Assembly: GCA_003242315.1 (NCBI GenBank)
Contig: QGUY01000127.1
Span: 1 to 11,024, forward strand
DNA: 11,024 nucleotides
Source of the DNA: Bacteroidota bacterium
GTDB lineage: Bacteria > Bacteroidota > Bacteroidia > Cytophagales > Cyclobacteriaceae
Direction of reading: 5' to 3'
Each line of letters begins with the position of its first letter. The stretch's first letter is position 1. The notes under the pieces were generated by a model. The model was given only the letters and a program-made list of their open reading frames with translations. It searched no databases and had not been told where the DNA came from. Made by a program: the position numbers and the translations under genes. This document shows, in pieces, positions 1 to 7,601 of the stretch.

Positions 1-23
1 CATCGGGCAATGCTGAAAAAGTT

Positions 24-31
24 TAGTTTTG
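24..31 (+). promoter_or_regulatory. candidate Bacteroidota -7 promoter element for glmM
   Basis: TAGTTTTG is an exact match to the Bacteroidota -7 consensus TAnnTTTG. It lies 28 nt before the GTG of the glmM-like gene, which would give a leader of roughly 20 nt. The matching -33 TTG would fall at or beyond the left edge of the window, so the second half of the promoter cannot be checked. Confidence 0.45.
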
Positions 32-59
32 CCGTGCAAAATTCAAACCTGGAACTAAA

Positions 60-1466
60 GTGGCGTTAATCAAGTCTGTATCTGGCATTCGGGGAACCAT
101 CGGAGGTGCTGTCTCGGAAAATCTTACGCCTCCCGACATCGTCAAGTTTACTGCGGCATATGGAACGTGGCTAAAGGCACGTCATAATAATACTGCACGC
201 GTTGTGGTGGGTCGCGATGCCCGCCCCTCAGGTGAAATGCTGAACCGGTTGGTTTGCGCTACCCTGCAGGCACTCTCCATTGATGTAATTGACCTCGGAC
301 TCTCCACCACGCCTACCGTGGAAATGGCCGTTACCATGGAGAAGGCCCAGGGAGGAATCATCCTCACCGCATCGCATAATCCGGTGCAGTGGAATGCACT
401 CAAACTGTTGAATGAGTTGGGTGAATTCATCAGCGCTGACGATGGACAGGCTGTGCTTCAAATCGCCGCCCAGGAGCAGTTTGATTTTGCTCCTGTCACA
501 AAGCTTGGAAAGATTGAGTATCGCGACGATTACTTCCACAAACATATCGACGCAATCCTTGATCTGCCCCTGGTGGATGCCCACGCCATCCGAAACAGGA
601 ATTTCAGAATCGTAGTTGACGCGGTCAACTCAACTGGTGGCATTGTCGTGCCCATGTTGCTGGAGGAACTTGGCGTTTCTGTGACAAAAATCCACTGCGA
701 ACCCACCGGACATTTCCCACACAACCCGGAGCCGCTCCCTGAACACCTTACGGATATCTGCCGCGAAATTCAGAAGGGCAAGTATGATCTCGGCATCGTC
801 GTCGATCCCGATGTCGACCGGCTGGCCTTCATTTGTGAAGATGGAACGCCTTTCGGCGAGGAATATACACTTGTGGCCGTGGCCGACTATGTGCTCAAGA
901 ACGACACAAGCGGTCGTCGCAACACTGTATCCAACCTTTCATCCACCCGCGCGCTGCGCGATATCACCGAGAAGCACGGTGGTCGTTACTACGCGTCCGC
1001 TGTTGGCGAAGTACATGTTGTAACCGCCATGAAGGAATGCAATGCTGTAATTGGTGGAGAAGGCAATGGCGGTGTTATCTATCCGGATTTGCATTACGGT
1101 CGTGATGCACTTGTTGGAATAGCACTATTCCTTTCCCACCTCGCCAACGCGCAGGTACCGGTGTCACGACTGCGTGCAGGATATCCTAACTACATTATTT
1201 CCAAGAATAAGATTGAGCTGACACCCGGCATTAACATGGACGATGTCCTCGAAGGTGTTCGGGCAAAATATCAGAAACAACCTATTAATACTATCGACGG
1301 AGTGCGCATTGAGTTCGATCGCGAATGGGTGCACCTCCGCAAGTCAAATACCGAACCTATAATCCGAATCTACGCAGAAGCGGACCTTCAAGCGAAAGCT
1401 GAAACGTTGGCCCGAAAAATTATCTCCGACATCAAGGAAATTATTGCAGAGAATATCGCGCAGTAA
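60..1466 (+). CDS. glmM: phosphoglucosamine mutase / phosphomannomutase family (GlmM-like)
   Basis: This 468-residue cytosolic alpha-D-phosphohexomutase probably interconverts glucosamine-6-phosphate and glucosamine-1-phosphate on the route to UDP-GlcNAc for peptidoglycan. All four family signatures are visible. The catalytic phosphoserine loop TASHNP has Ser105. The Mg loop DPDVDR is at 249-254, the sugar-recognition loop GEGNGG at 333-338, and the C-terminal phosphate-binding loop RKSNTEP at 427-433 is followed by IIR. The length is normal for the family. The start is GTG; the resulting N-terminus MALIKSVSGIRGTIGG is the usual family beginning, so a longer form is unlikely. The stop TAA is followed immediately by the GTG of the cysteine desulfurase, indicating co-transcription and probably coupled translation. 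Sugar specificity (glucosamine versus mannose or glucose) cannot be settled from motifs alone; GlmM is the usual annotation for Bacteroidota members that start this way. Confidence 0.9.
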   Translation: MALIKSVSGIRGTIGGAVSENLTPPDIVKFTAAYGTWLKARHNNTARVVVGRDARPSGEMLNRLVCATLQALSIDVIDLGLSTTPTVEMAVTMEKAQGGIILTASHNPVQWNALKLLNELGEFISADDGQAVLQIAAQEQFDFAPVTKLGKIEYRDDYFHKHIDAILDLPLVDAHAIRNRNFRIVVDAVNSTGGIVVPMLLEELGVSVTKIHCEPTGHFPHNPEPLPEHLTDICREIQKGKYDLGIVVDPDVDRLAFICEDGTPFGEEYTLVAVADYVLKNDTSGRRNTVSNLSSTRALRDITEKHGGRYYASAVGEVHVVTAMKECNAVIGGEGNGGVIYPDLHYGRDALVGIALFLSHLANAQVPVSRLRAGYPNYIISKNKIELTPGINMDDVLEGVRAKYQKQPINTIDGVRIEFDREWVHLRKSNTEPIIRIYAEADLQAKAETLARKIISDIKEIIAENIAQ

Positions 1467-2600
1467 GTGAACGTTTATCTCGACAACGCCGCAACCACGC
1501 CATTAGACCCTGAAGTGTTTGAGGCAATGAAGCCCTATCTGCTTCAGCATTTTGGCAACCCCTCGTCTACGCACGCTCACGGCAGAACAGTGCGGGCTGC
1601 CATCGAATCAGCGCGTAAAAAAGTTGCCGAGCTACTCAACTGCACCCCTGGCGAGATCATCTTCACCTCCGGTGGAACGGAGGCCATCAACACTATACTT
1701 ATCGGCGCCATTCACCGCTACAATCCTCCGCTTGTCGTTACGTCACCACTGGAACATCACGCCGTACTACATACCCTCGAACATGCGGTCGGGACAGAGA
1801 ACATTCGTTACGTGAACATCGATGAAAAGGGGAACGTTGACCTGGACCACTTGAAATCACTCCTGCAAGGCACGAAAGGGGCGCTGGTCTCGCTCATGCA
1901 AGCCAATAACGAAATTGGCAACCTGCTTGATCTGCACCGCGTTGGGGAGATCTGCGCTGAGCACGAAGCATGGTTCCACTCCGATACGGTTCAGGCCGTA
2001 GGCCACTACAAGCATAACCTGAAAGAAACTCCGGTACACGGCATTACTGCTGCTGCACATAAATTTCACGGACCGAAGGGTGCAGGGTTCATGTACGTGA
2101 AACGCGACAAGAAAATAGAACCCTACCTTTTTGGTGGAGGTCAGGAACGCAATATGCGGGGAGGCACAGAGAATGTGGCAGGAATCATTGGGCTCACTAA
2201 AGCCTTGGAAATTGCTTATGCAAATATGGAGCAGCATGCGGCCTACATCCGCGGACTGAAGGCGCGCATGATAAACGCCCTTCGCGCGACAATTCCAGGT
2301 GTGAGCTTCAATGGCAATTCGGGCGATCTTGATAACAGCCTCTACACAGTACTCAACGTGAGCTTGCCCGAATCAGGAGAAAACGAAATGTTGCTGTTTA
2401 ACCTCGACCTGATGGGCATCTCCGTATCCGGAGGCAGCGCCTGTCAGAGCGGCGCGAGTACGGGATCACATGTGCTGCGCGCGATAAATGTCCCCAAAGA
2501 ACGCGGTGCCATCCGCTTTTCATTCAGCAAATACAATACGCCCGAAGAAATCGACTTCGTGGTAGAAAAACTCGGACAGAGTCTTCTCGTCCAGAAATAG
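1467..2600 (+). CDS. cysteine desulfurase, IscS/NifS (group I) type
   Basis: A 377-residue PLP-dependent class V aminotransferase-fold enzyme that takes sulfur from L-cysteine as an enzyme persulfide, for Fe-S clusters and thio-cofactors. The N-terminus VYLDNAATTPLDP is diagnostic. LEHHAV (95-100) carries the conserved active-site His, and AAHKFHGPKG (196-205) carries the PLP Schiff-base Lys199. RGGTENVAGIIG (231-242) is typical, and SGGSACQSG (321-329) contains the sulfur-accepting Cys326. The loop around that Cys and the overall length favour the IscS/NifS group over SufS. The start is GTG at the base after the upstream stop codon, giving MNVYLDNAATT with no spare residues. No iscU, iscA or iscR is adjacent, so it may serve general sulfur trafficking; the specific acceptor is unknown. 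Its TAG stop directly abuts the stop codon of the convergent MutS-like gene. Confidence 0.93.
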   Translation: MNVYLDNAATTPLDPEVFEAMKPYLLQHFGNPSSTHAHGRTVRAAIESARKKVAELLNCTPGEIIFTSGGTEAINTILIGAIHRYNPPLVVTSPLEHHAVLHTLEHAVGTENIRYVNIDEKGNVDLDHLKSLLQGTKGALVSLMQANNEIGNLLDLHRVGEICAEHEAWFHSDTVQAVGHYKHNLKETPVHGITAAAHKFHGPKGAGFMYVKRDKKIEPYLFGGGQERNMRGGTENVAGIIGLTKALEIAYANMEQHAAYIRGLKARMINALRATIPGVSFNGNSGDLDNSLYTVLNVSLPESGENEMLLFNLDLMGISVSGGSACQSGASTGSHVLRAINVPKERGAIRFSFSKYNTPEEIDFVVEKLGQSLLVQK

Positions 2601-2639
2601 TCAGGAAGGTATTATGCCCATCTTCTGCATCAGGAAGGT
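2601..2639. repeat. 10-bp direct repeat at the 3' end of the MutS-like gene
   Basis: TCAGGAAGGT occurs at 2601-2610 and again at 2630-2639. On the coding (minus) strand both read ACCTTCCTGA. In the upstream copy this encodes Thr-Phe-Leu-Met in frame; in the downstream copy the frame is shifted and it supplies the TGA stop. It may be chance or the trace of a small local duplication. Confidence 0.4.
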
Positions 2640-4373
2640 GGCATTCTTACTTGTGCTTACACCCGGCTTCAGGAGGTAATCGAAATGTAACTCGCCGTGT
2701 TCGATACGCGACTCAAAGTGATAATTCCGAATCGTTGGATGATCGCGTTCCATGTCGCCCAGAGCGACATCGTGTGTTGCTACGAGCACAAAACAGGGAT
2801 ACTTCACAAGTCGTGATACAAGAGCCTGAGATCCCGAAAGCTTATCTGTTGAATTTGTGCCCTTCAGAATTTCGTCCAGCAAAATCAGCATGCGCCTGTT
2901 CTCCTCAAGGCGTCGAACGATGCCCTGCAGACGGTACAATTCCGCATAGAAATAGGATTGATGATCGACGATCGAATCCGTATTGCGCATACCACTGTAG
3001 ATTTCAAGAACAGGGCATACGAATCGCTCCGCACAAACCACAGAACCTGTGAGCGCAAGCACGACGTTTACTCCCACCGATCTCAGGAATGTGCTCTTCC
3101 CCGCCATGTTGGCACCCGTGATAATCCACAGCGATGAACTCGAATCCATCCGTAGGTCGTTACACACGCACTCCTCCCTCCTGATCAGGGGGTGTCCGAC
3201 CTGATCGCCTTCCAGCTTCCATTCTTCGATCAGCTCAGGCCATGTAAAATCAGGATGGTTGTACGCATATGCTGCGAAACTATTGAAGGCATCAGCTTCA
3301 GCGATCGTGTCGAACCACGCCTTCATCCGGTCGCGGTTACGGTGACGCCATCGCTCAAGCCGATAGATACATAACAGGTCATACAGAACGAGACTGTTCA
3401 GCAGAATTCCCGCAAAAAGATTTAATCGCAAATCCAGCGCACGAACGCGTGTGACCAATCGATTAAATTCATCCTGCGCCTGGCGACTTTCCACGTTCAT
3501 GCGTTGTGCGAGGGTAGATGTAAACTTTTGCCTGCCCAGTAATTCAAAGTGGGCGGCAAATTTTTCAAGAAAGTATCGCTTCTTCCCCAGATAATCCTGG
3601 ATTTGAAATGTACGCTTGGAATACACACCCACAATCGCCCACTGTGTCAACGCGATTAGAATGAACGGCCCCACTATGCCGCTAATGATCCAGTATGCAA
3701 GCGCGATGAATGCTAAAAGAGGGAACACGATCAGCATCCATTGGCGTCTAGTGTTTCCATAGACAAAATCGGGAAGCTTTAGCCAATCCAATATTTGTTG
3801 CTGATCGGAGGTGCGTTCAGCAGATGCCATCCCTATCGCCTGGAATTCCTGACGGAAGTCGAGTTTCTCGCTGAGTTCAGCAACAGTCGCGCGTCGTTCC
3901 TTAATTGCAGGTATTGCTGCGAGCGGTGTCGAAAGCATCTCTGCAAGACGCTCCTTTCCCTGCTCCGTGCACGTGCGATTAAAACGCTGGAACAGCGATC
4001 CGGCGCCGAAGATGTCCAGGTCGAGCGCATAGGGATGATGCGCATCAATGAACTCCGCGCCATCCGGAAACGCAGTGTAATCTCCCTTAAGCGCGTGGAC
4101 CTCGCGTTCATTGATGAGCACCATGTTCTCGAGAAGTCGTAGCCGGTTGGCAAGTCGGGCGTGCTCGCGCACAAACCAGACGTAAGCCAGGGAAGCAATC
4201 GCGAAACCGATCCAGAGGATCGCGAGTTTGAACGCAAACCATGCAAACACTATGGTGGCAAGCGCCAGGATGACACGCAGCCACGAAACGGCAAGCGCTC
4301 GTCGCTCAGTTGCTTTTCGCTGTTTTGCAAACGACTCCCGGCGGGACTCGTATATTTCTTGAAGATCGGGCAT
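2601..4373 (-). CDS. MutS-family ATPase with predicted membrane segments
   Basis: This 590-residue protein has a clear C-terminal MutS ATPase domain. Walker A is ITGANMAGKST (418-428), the MutS-type segment DSIVDHQSYFYAEL is at 466-479, Walker B is LILLDE (496-501), and the H-loop is ATHD (532-535). The mismatch-recognition domain of MutS1, with its Phe-X-Glu motif, is absent, and so is the C-terminal Smr nuclease domain of MutS2. The N-terminal part has two adjacent hydrophobic stretches (about 31-69) and two more (about 212-250), with a possible fifth near 316-335, suggesting membrane anchoring. The middle (about 250-400) is mostly helical and probably corresponds to a reduced core/lever region. 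It starts at ATG 9 nt after the msrC stop, so it is likely the last gene of ribD-msrC-mutS-like. Such proteins are often annotated as DNA mismatch repair MutS in Bacteroidota, but a mismatch-repair role is not supported by its domains. Function unknown. Confidence 0.85.
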   Translation of the reverse strand: MPDLQEIYESRRESFAKQRKATERRALAVSWLRVILALATIVFAWFAFKLAILWIGFAIASLAYVWFVREHARLANRLRLLENMVLINEREVHALKGDYTAFPDGAEFIDAHHPYALDLDIFGAGSLFQRFNRTCTEQGKERLAEMLSTPLAAIPAIKERRATVAELSEKLDFRQEFQAIGMASAERTSDQQQILDWLKLPDFVYGNTRRQWMLIVFPLLAFIALAYWIISGIVGPFILIALTQWAIVGVYSKRTFQIQDYLGKKRYFLEKFAAHFELLGRQKFTSTLAQRMNVESRQAQDEFNRLVTRVRALDLRLNLFAGILLNSLVLYDLLCIYRLERWRHRNRDRMKAWFDTIAEADAFNSFAAYAYNHPDFTWPELIEEWKLEGDQVGHPLIRREECVCNDLRMDSSSSLWIITGANMAGKSTFLRSVGVNVVLALTGSVVCAERFVCPVLEIYSGMRNTDSIVDHQSYFYAELYRLQGIVRRLEENRRMLILLDEILKGTNSTDKLSGSQALVSRLVKYPCFVLVATHDVALGDMERDHPTIRNYHFESRIEHGELHFDYLLKPGVSTSKNATFLMQKMGIIPS

Positions 4374-4382
4374 TGCCGCTGA

Positions 4383-4865
4383 TCAAAGAATTTGTTCAAT
4401 GATACGCACAATGTTGCGGAGGCCTTCTTCGTCGGCGGTGTCAAAATCGCCGAGCCGGTCGCTGTCAACATCAAGGACCATCGCCACTTCGTTACCCTTC
4501 ATTATGGGGAGGACAATTTCCGATTTTGAAAGCGATGAACATGCTATATGTCCCGGAAATTTATCGACATCCGGTACTATAATAACTTCCTTGCGTTCCC
4601 AGGCCGCTCCGCATACGCCTTTTCCGAAATCAATCCGCGTACACGCGACAGGGCCTTGAAAGGGTCCCAGCACCAATTGTCTGTCCTTCACCAGGTAAAA
4701 ACCGACCCAAAAGAAACCAAAGGTCTGCCGCAGCGCCGCAGCAACGTTTGACAAATTCGCTATCAAGTCACTTTCTCCGCGCACAAGCGCCTCAACCTGG
4801 GGAATTAGGCTGCGGTATTTTGCGGGCTTGTCCGCTGAGGGATCAATGTATAAATCTTCAGCCAT
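4383..4865 (-). CDS. msrC: free methionine-R-sulfoxide reductase (GAF-domain fRMsr)
   Basis: A 160-residue single-GAF-domain protein of the fRMsr family, which reduces free (not protein-bound) methionine-R-sulfoxide in the cytosol using catalytic cysteines recycled by thioredoxin. The GAF core FFWVGFYLV (51-59) and LGPFQGPVACTRI (66-78) is characteristic. Three cysteines, Cys75, Cys85 and Cys109, have spacings of 10 and 24 residues, the spacing I recall for the redox-active cysteines of the E. coli enzyme (84, 94, 118). VLDVDSD (130-136) is the conserved acidic stretch near the end. Length is normal. The ATG lies inside the end of ribD (ATGGCTGA, 8-nt overlap), so translation is probably coupled to ribD. 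A plain GAF signalling domain is unlikely because all three cysteines are kept. Confidence 0.9.
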   Translation of the reverse strand: MAEDLYIDPSADKPAKYRSLIPQVEALVRGESDLIANLSNVAAALRQTFGFFWVGFYLVKDRQLVLGPFQGPVACTRIDFGKGVCGAAWERKEVIIVPDVDKFPGHIACSSLSKSEIVLPIMKGNEVAMVLDVDSDRLGDFDTADEEGLRNIVRIIEQIL

Positions 4866-5898
4866 GCATGGGGTTCGGGTGATGTCTGTACAGAAACAGC
4901 CGATCGGAAGACAGCGCTTCCACGTGAGGCTGTCCTGTTAATCGCGGGGCGCGAATGCCGCTGCCAAACACCTGGGGTGACCTGAACACCCGGGCTTCAT
5001 CCCAAAGTCTGTTCTTTATGAACAACTCCAGGGTCTGTGCCCCTCCCTCTACGATAAGGGACTGAATATTCCGCTGATAGAGGTCGTTCATCATTTCCCG
5101 CAGAAAGTCACTCTCAGACAGCTTGACGCGCACAATTTTGCCGGCATCCTCGTTTTTTATAGTGTTATATACGATAGTCCGAACAGATTCGTCGAAAAGA
5201 TGCAGCGGAGGACCGAGCCGGAGTGAACGATCGATGAGAATTCGAACCGGGTTTCGTCCAGTCCAGTCACGCACGGTCAACTGAGGATTATCCGCCTCCG
5301 CAGTGCCCGAGCCTACCAGAATCGCGTCTTCTTCGGAACGCCAGCGGTGTACAAGTTGGCGACTAATCTTGTCACTGATCCATTTCGAATCACGGTTTTC
5401 ACGCGCGATATATCCGTCCGATGTTTCAGCCCACTTCAGGATGACATAAGGCCGCTTCTGCTCAACAAATGTAAAGAAGCGGCGGTTCATATAACGGCAG
5501 GCGTCCTCAAGCACGCCGGATACAACTTCTACGCCCGCCTTTTTCAATTTGGTGGCACCGCCGCCGCTGACTTTTGGGTTCGAGTCGAGTGAACCAATTA
5601 CCACCCTCTGTACACCATGTTCAATAAGCATGTCAGCACAAGGCGGTGTTTTGCCGTAATGTGTACACGGCTCAAGAGTAACGTATACCGTACTGGCTGA
5701 AAGAAGTCGTTTATCGGGTACCGATCGAACGGCAGCGGCCTCTGCATGGGCCTCGCCGTATGCGCGATGCCAGCCTTCGCCGATAATACGGCCATCATGT
5801 ACAATTACGCATCCTACAAGAGGGTTCGGGCTAACTTTCCCGGATCCCAGTAACGCAAGTTCAATAGCTCGTGCCATAAAACCTGCGTCGATCGACAT
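4858..5898 (-). CDS. ribD: bifunctional riboflavin biosynthesis deaminase/reductase RibD
   Basis: With the start chosen here the protein has 346 residues, a normal RibD length. The N-terminal deaminase removes the amino group from the GTP-derived pyrimidine; the C-terminal NADPH-dependent reductase opens its ribose to ribityl. The zinc site is seen as HAE (51-53) and PCTHYGKTPPC (77-87), with Cys78 and Cys87 as ligands. SPNPLVGCVIV (23-33) is the RibD substrate loop. The reductase half has the segment VILKWAETSDGYIA (152-165), DNPQLTVR (203-210) and the nucleotide-site VEGGAQ (283-288). An open frame continues upstream to 5994, but that would run into prmC; the ATG at 5898 gives MSIDAGFMARAIELA, matching family N-termini. 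An ATG at 5913 is the alternative. First gene of the operon with msrC and the MutS-like gene. No other rib genes are in the window. Confidence 0.93.
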   Translation of the reverse strand: MSIDAGFMARAIELALLGSGKVSPNPLVGCVIVHDGRIIGEGWHRAYGEAHAEAAAVRSVPDKRLLSASTVYVTLEPCTHYGKTPPCADMLIEHGVQRVVIGSLDSNPKVSGGGATKLKKAGVEVVSGVLEDACRYMNRRFFTFVEQKRPYVILKWAETSDGYIARENRDSKWISDKISRQLVHRWRSEEDAILVGSGTAEADNPQLTVRDWTGRNPVRILIDRSLRLGPPLHLFDESVRTIVYNTIKNEDAGKIVRVKLSESDFLREMMNDLYQRNIQSLIVEGGAQTLELFIKNRLWDEARVFRSPQVFGSGIRAPRLTGQPHVEALSSDRLFLYRHHPNPMHG

Positions 5899-5916
5899 AT
5901 TGTGAGCGTTCATGCG

Positions 5917-5924
5917 TATACTTG
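5917..5924 (+). promoter_or_regulatory. weak candidate -7 element for prmC
   Basis: TATACTTG matches TAnnTTTG at five of six fixed positions and sits 16 nt before the prmC ATG at 5941. The nearest upstream TTG (5900-5902) leaves a spacer of only 14 nt, shorter than usual, so support is weak. Confidence 0.22.
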
Positions 5925-5954
5925 CAAAGATTGTCCATGCATGATGAATTCCAA
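5925..5954 (-). promoter_or_regulatory. candidate ribD promoter (TTG-N19-AATCTTTG)
   Basis: Read on the minus strand, TTG (5954-5952) is followed by 19 nt and then AATCTTTG (5932-5925), one mismatch from the Bacteroidota -7 box TAnnTTTG. The spacing is the expected one. Transcription would start near 5918, about 20 nt before the ribD ATG at 5898, which also supports that start over longer ones. The -33 element lies within the first codons of the divergent prmC gene. Confidence 0.4.
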
Positions 5955-6798
5955 AACCCTGTTCACGGATTTGATGCATCGCTTCAGTTTGCAAGAAACT
6001 GAAGATGAAAAGAAGGCCATTTTGTATCGAATCCTGGATAAGGTCGCAGGAATATCAGCCACTCATATTGCTGCTGAGAAGAGCATTTCGATTGCGCCAC
6101 CGCTACTTTCGCAATTACAGCGAACGCTGGATCGCGTAAGCGCAGGAGAGCCATTGCAATACGTTCTTGGAGAATGTGAATTCTACGGACGTACTTTTAG
6201 AGTTAACAGCGATGTCCTCATACCGCGCCCCGAGACGGAGGACCTAACACGAACGGCTCTTGAATTATTGGATGGCATGTCCTCGCCCCGCCTATTGGAT
6301 GTTGGATGTGGAAGCGGATGCATTGCCATAACAATGGCGCTCGAACGCCCTGACGCAAGCGTCTGCGCAACCGATGTGAGCCTGAGGGCGCTGGAAGTTG
6401 CACGTGATAACGCCAGTATACTTGCAGCAACCGTTGACTTCCACCGGTCGAATATCCTGACTGAGCCATTGCCCGTGTCGGGCCTGAATCTGATCGTAAG
6501 CAATCCACCATACATAACGCCTGACGAAGCCACGGAGATGAGTGCAACTGTATTGGAGCACGAACCACACCTTGCCTTGTTTACAGACTCTTCGGATCCG
6601 CTGCAGTATTACCGGCCGATACTCTCGCATTCGCGTAATGCGCTGACACCAGGAGGGAAAGTAGTTGTGGAAATCAATACGCGCTATGGTGATGCGGTGG
6701 CGAACCTGTTCCGTGAATATCGATTCTCTGATGTGACCATTGTGAACGACAGTTCAGGCAAACAACGGATCGTCCACGGCACCTTTATTGGCGAGTAA
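5941..6798 (+). CDS. prmC: peptide chain release factor N5-glutamine methyltransferase (PrmC/HemK)
   Basis: A 285-residue SAM-dependent enzyme that methylates the glutamine of the GGQ motif in release factors RF1 and RF2, improving translation termination. The N-terminal helical substrate-binding part (about 1-85) ends in PLQYVLGECEFYGRTF (71-86). This is followed by the diagnostic LIPRPETE (93-100), SAM motif I LLDVGCGSGCIAI (118-130), the acidic end of strand 2 ATDVS (143-147), and the catalytic NPPY (188-191) that binds the target glutamine. The ATG pair at 5941/5944 gives an N-terminus of the usual length. An upstream in-frame GTG at 5902 would add a Cys-rich 13-residue extension, not expected in the family. 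It is divergent from ribD by 42 nt. Its stop TAA shares its last base with the ATG of the next gene, so the two are translationally coupled. HemK is the older name; a role in heme synthesis was not upheld. Confidence 0.93.
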   Translation: MMNSKTLFTDLMHRFSLQETEDEKKAILYRILDKVAGISATHIAAEKSISIAPPLLSQLQRTLDRVSAGEPLQYVLGECEFYGRTFRVNSDVLIPRPETEDLTRTALELLDGMSSPRLLDVGCGSGCIAITMALERPDASVCATDVSLRALEVARDNASILAATVDFHRSNILTEPLPVSGLNLIVSNPPYITPDEATEMSATVLEHEPHLALFTDSSDPLQYYRPILSHSRNALTPGGKVVVEINTRYGDAVANLFREYRFSDVTIVNDSSGKQRIVHGTFIGE

Positions 6799-7589
6799 TG
6801 AAAGACAAGATTCGAACCGTAGCATTTGTCGGTGCCGGCAATCTCGCGTGGCATCTAGCTCCTGCGCTCGACAACGCCGGTTATCCCGTTCGTGAGGTAT
6901 ACAGTCGCGATGAACGTAACGCGCGAAAGCTGGCATCTCGTTTATATCAGGCTAACGTCAAAAAGGAACCTGATTTCATCGACAGCGACGTCGATGTCAT
7001 CATAGTTGCCGTGAGCGATGACGCGATCGGACAGGTCGTCACTGACCTGGCACTCCCCGAGGATGTCATTCTGGTCCACACATCGGGAAGCACTCCGATG
7101 CGTGTCCTTGACGTGGCAGGAACAGAACACATCGGCGTATTTTACCCCCTGCAAACCTTTTCAAAGGGCGTCAGCGTGAGTTTCGAAGATGTTCCTATTC
7201 TGATAGAGGGAAGCAGCGCCGAGGTTGGGCGGGCGTTGGAGACGATGGCGCGTGCGTTAACTCCTGCCGTGGCCGCAATTTCGTCAGAGCGGCGGCTGGC
7301 ACTTCACCTTGCGGCCGTATTTGCGTCAAACTTTACCAACCACATGGTTACCATCGCTTTTGACCTGATGGAAGACCACGACCTCGATCCCGAATGGCTT
7401 AAGCCACTCATCGCGGAAACCCTCAACAAGAGTCTCGACGCTGGACCGACGCGGGCGCAGACCGGACCGGCGAGGCGTGGGGACCTGGGCATTCTGCGCC
7501 GGCATACAGAATTCTTGAAGCACAATCCCAGTTTGCGGGAGATCTATAGCCTTGTCAGCCAACATATTCTTGAGCGGTATCAATCGTAA
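6798..7589 (+). CDS. Rossmann-fold DUF2520 protein (NADP-oxidoreductase-like)
   Basis: A 263-residue two-domain protein of the Rossmann-like plus DUF2520 family. The N-terminal nucleotide-binding domain has VAFVGAGNLAWHL (8-20) in the place of a dinucleotide GxGxxA loop. VIIVAVSDDAI (67-77) and HTSGS (94-98) follow, as in F420-NADP oxidoreductase and pyrroline-5-carboxylate reductase relatives. GVFYPLQTFSK (113-123) is a strong family marker. The C-terminal helical domain contains HLAAVFASNFTNH (170-182) and TGPARRGD (222-229), both typical of DUF2520. The reaction and substrate are not known to me; NAD(P)-dependent dehydrogenase activity is only an inference from the fold. The ATG overlaps the prmC stop by one base (TAATG), so the pair is co-translated. 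It might alternatively be grouped with ketopantoate-reductase-like proteins, but the C-terminal motifs do not fit that. Confidence 0.85.
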   Translation: MKDKIRTVAFVGAGNLAWHLAPALDNAGYPVREVYSRDERNARKLASRLYQANVKKEPDFIDSDVDVIIVAVSDDAIGQVVTDLALPEDVILVHTSGSTPMRVLDVAGTEHIGVFYPLQTFSKGVSVSFEDVPILIEGSSAEVGRALETMARALTPAVAAISSERRLALHLAAVFASNFTNHMVTIAFDLMEDHDLDPEWLKPLIAETLNKSLDAGPTRAQTGPARRGDLGILRRHTEFLKHNPSLREIYSLVSQHILERYQS

Positions 7590-7601
7590 CCGCCAAACTG
7601 A

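Noticed and set aside
1..59. Possible divergent gene starting at the CAT at 1-3 on the minus strand
   Set aside because: Only the possible start codon is inside the window, with no coding sequence to judge and no convincing promoter on that strand.
4383..4865. Reading the GAF-domain protein as a signalling or cyclic-nucleotide sensor
   Set aside because: All three redox cysteines with fRMsr spacing are present and no output domain is attached, so the reductase is the better call.
5902..5940. GTG-started 13-residue N-terminal extension of PrmC with a CxxCxC pattern
   Set aside because: The family normally begins near the ATG pair at 5941/5944, the GTG lies 4 nt from the ribD start, and the candidate promoters fall inside this stretch, so it is probably not translated.
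5899..5994. Longer RibD start at 5994
   Set aside because: It would overlap the start of prmC and adds 32 residues with no family similarity; the ATG at 5898 gives the expected N-terminus.
7574..7593. GCGGT-N10-ACCGC inverted repeat at the DUF2520 stop codon
   Set aside because: The stem is only 5 bp with a 10-nt loop and is not followed by a T-run, so a terminator is not supported.
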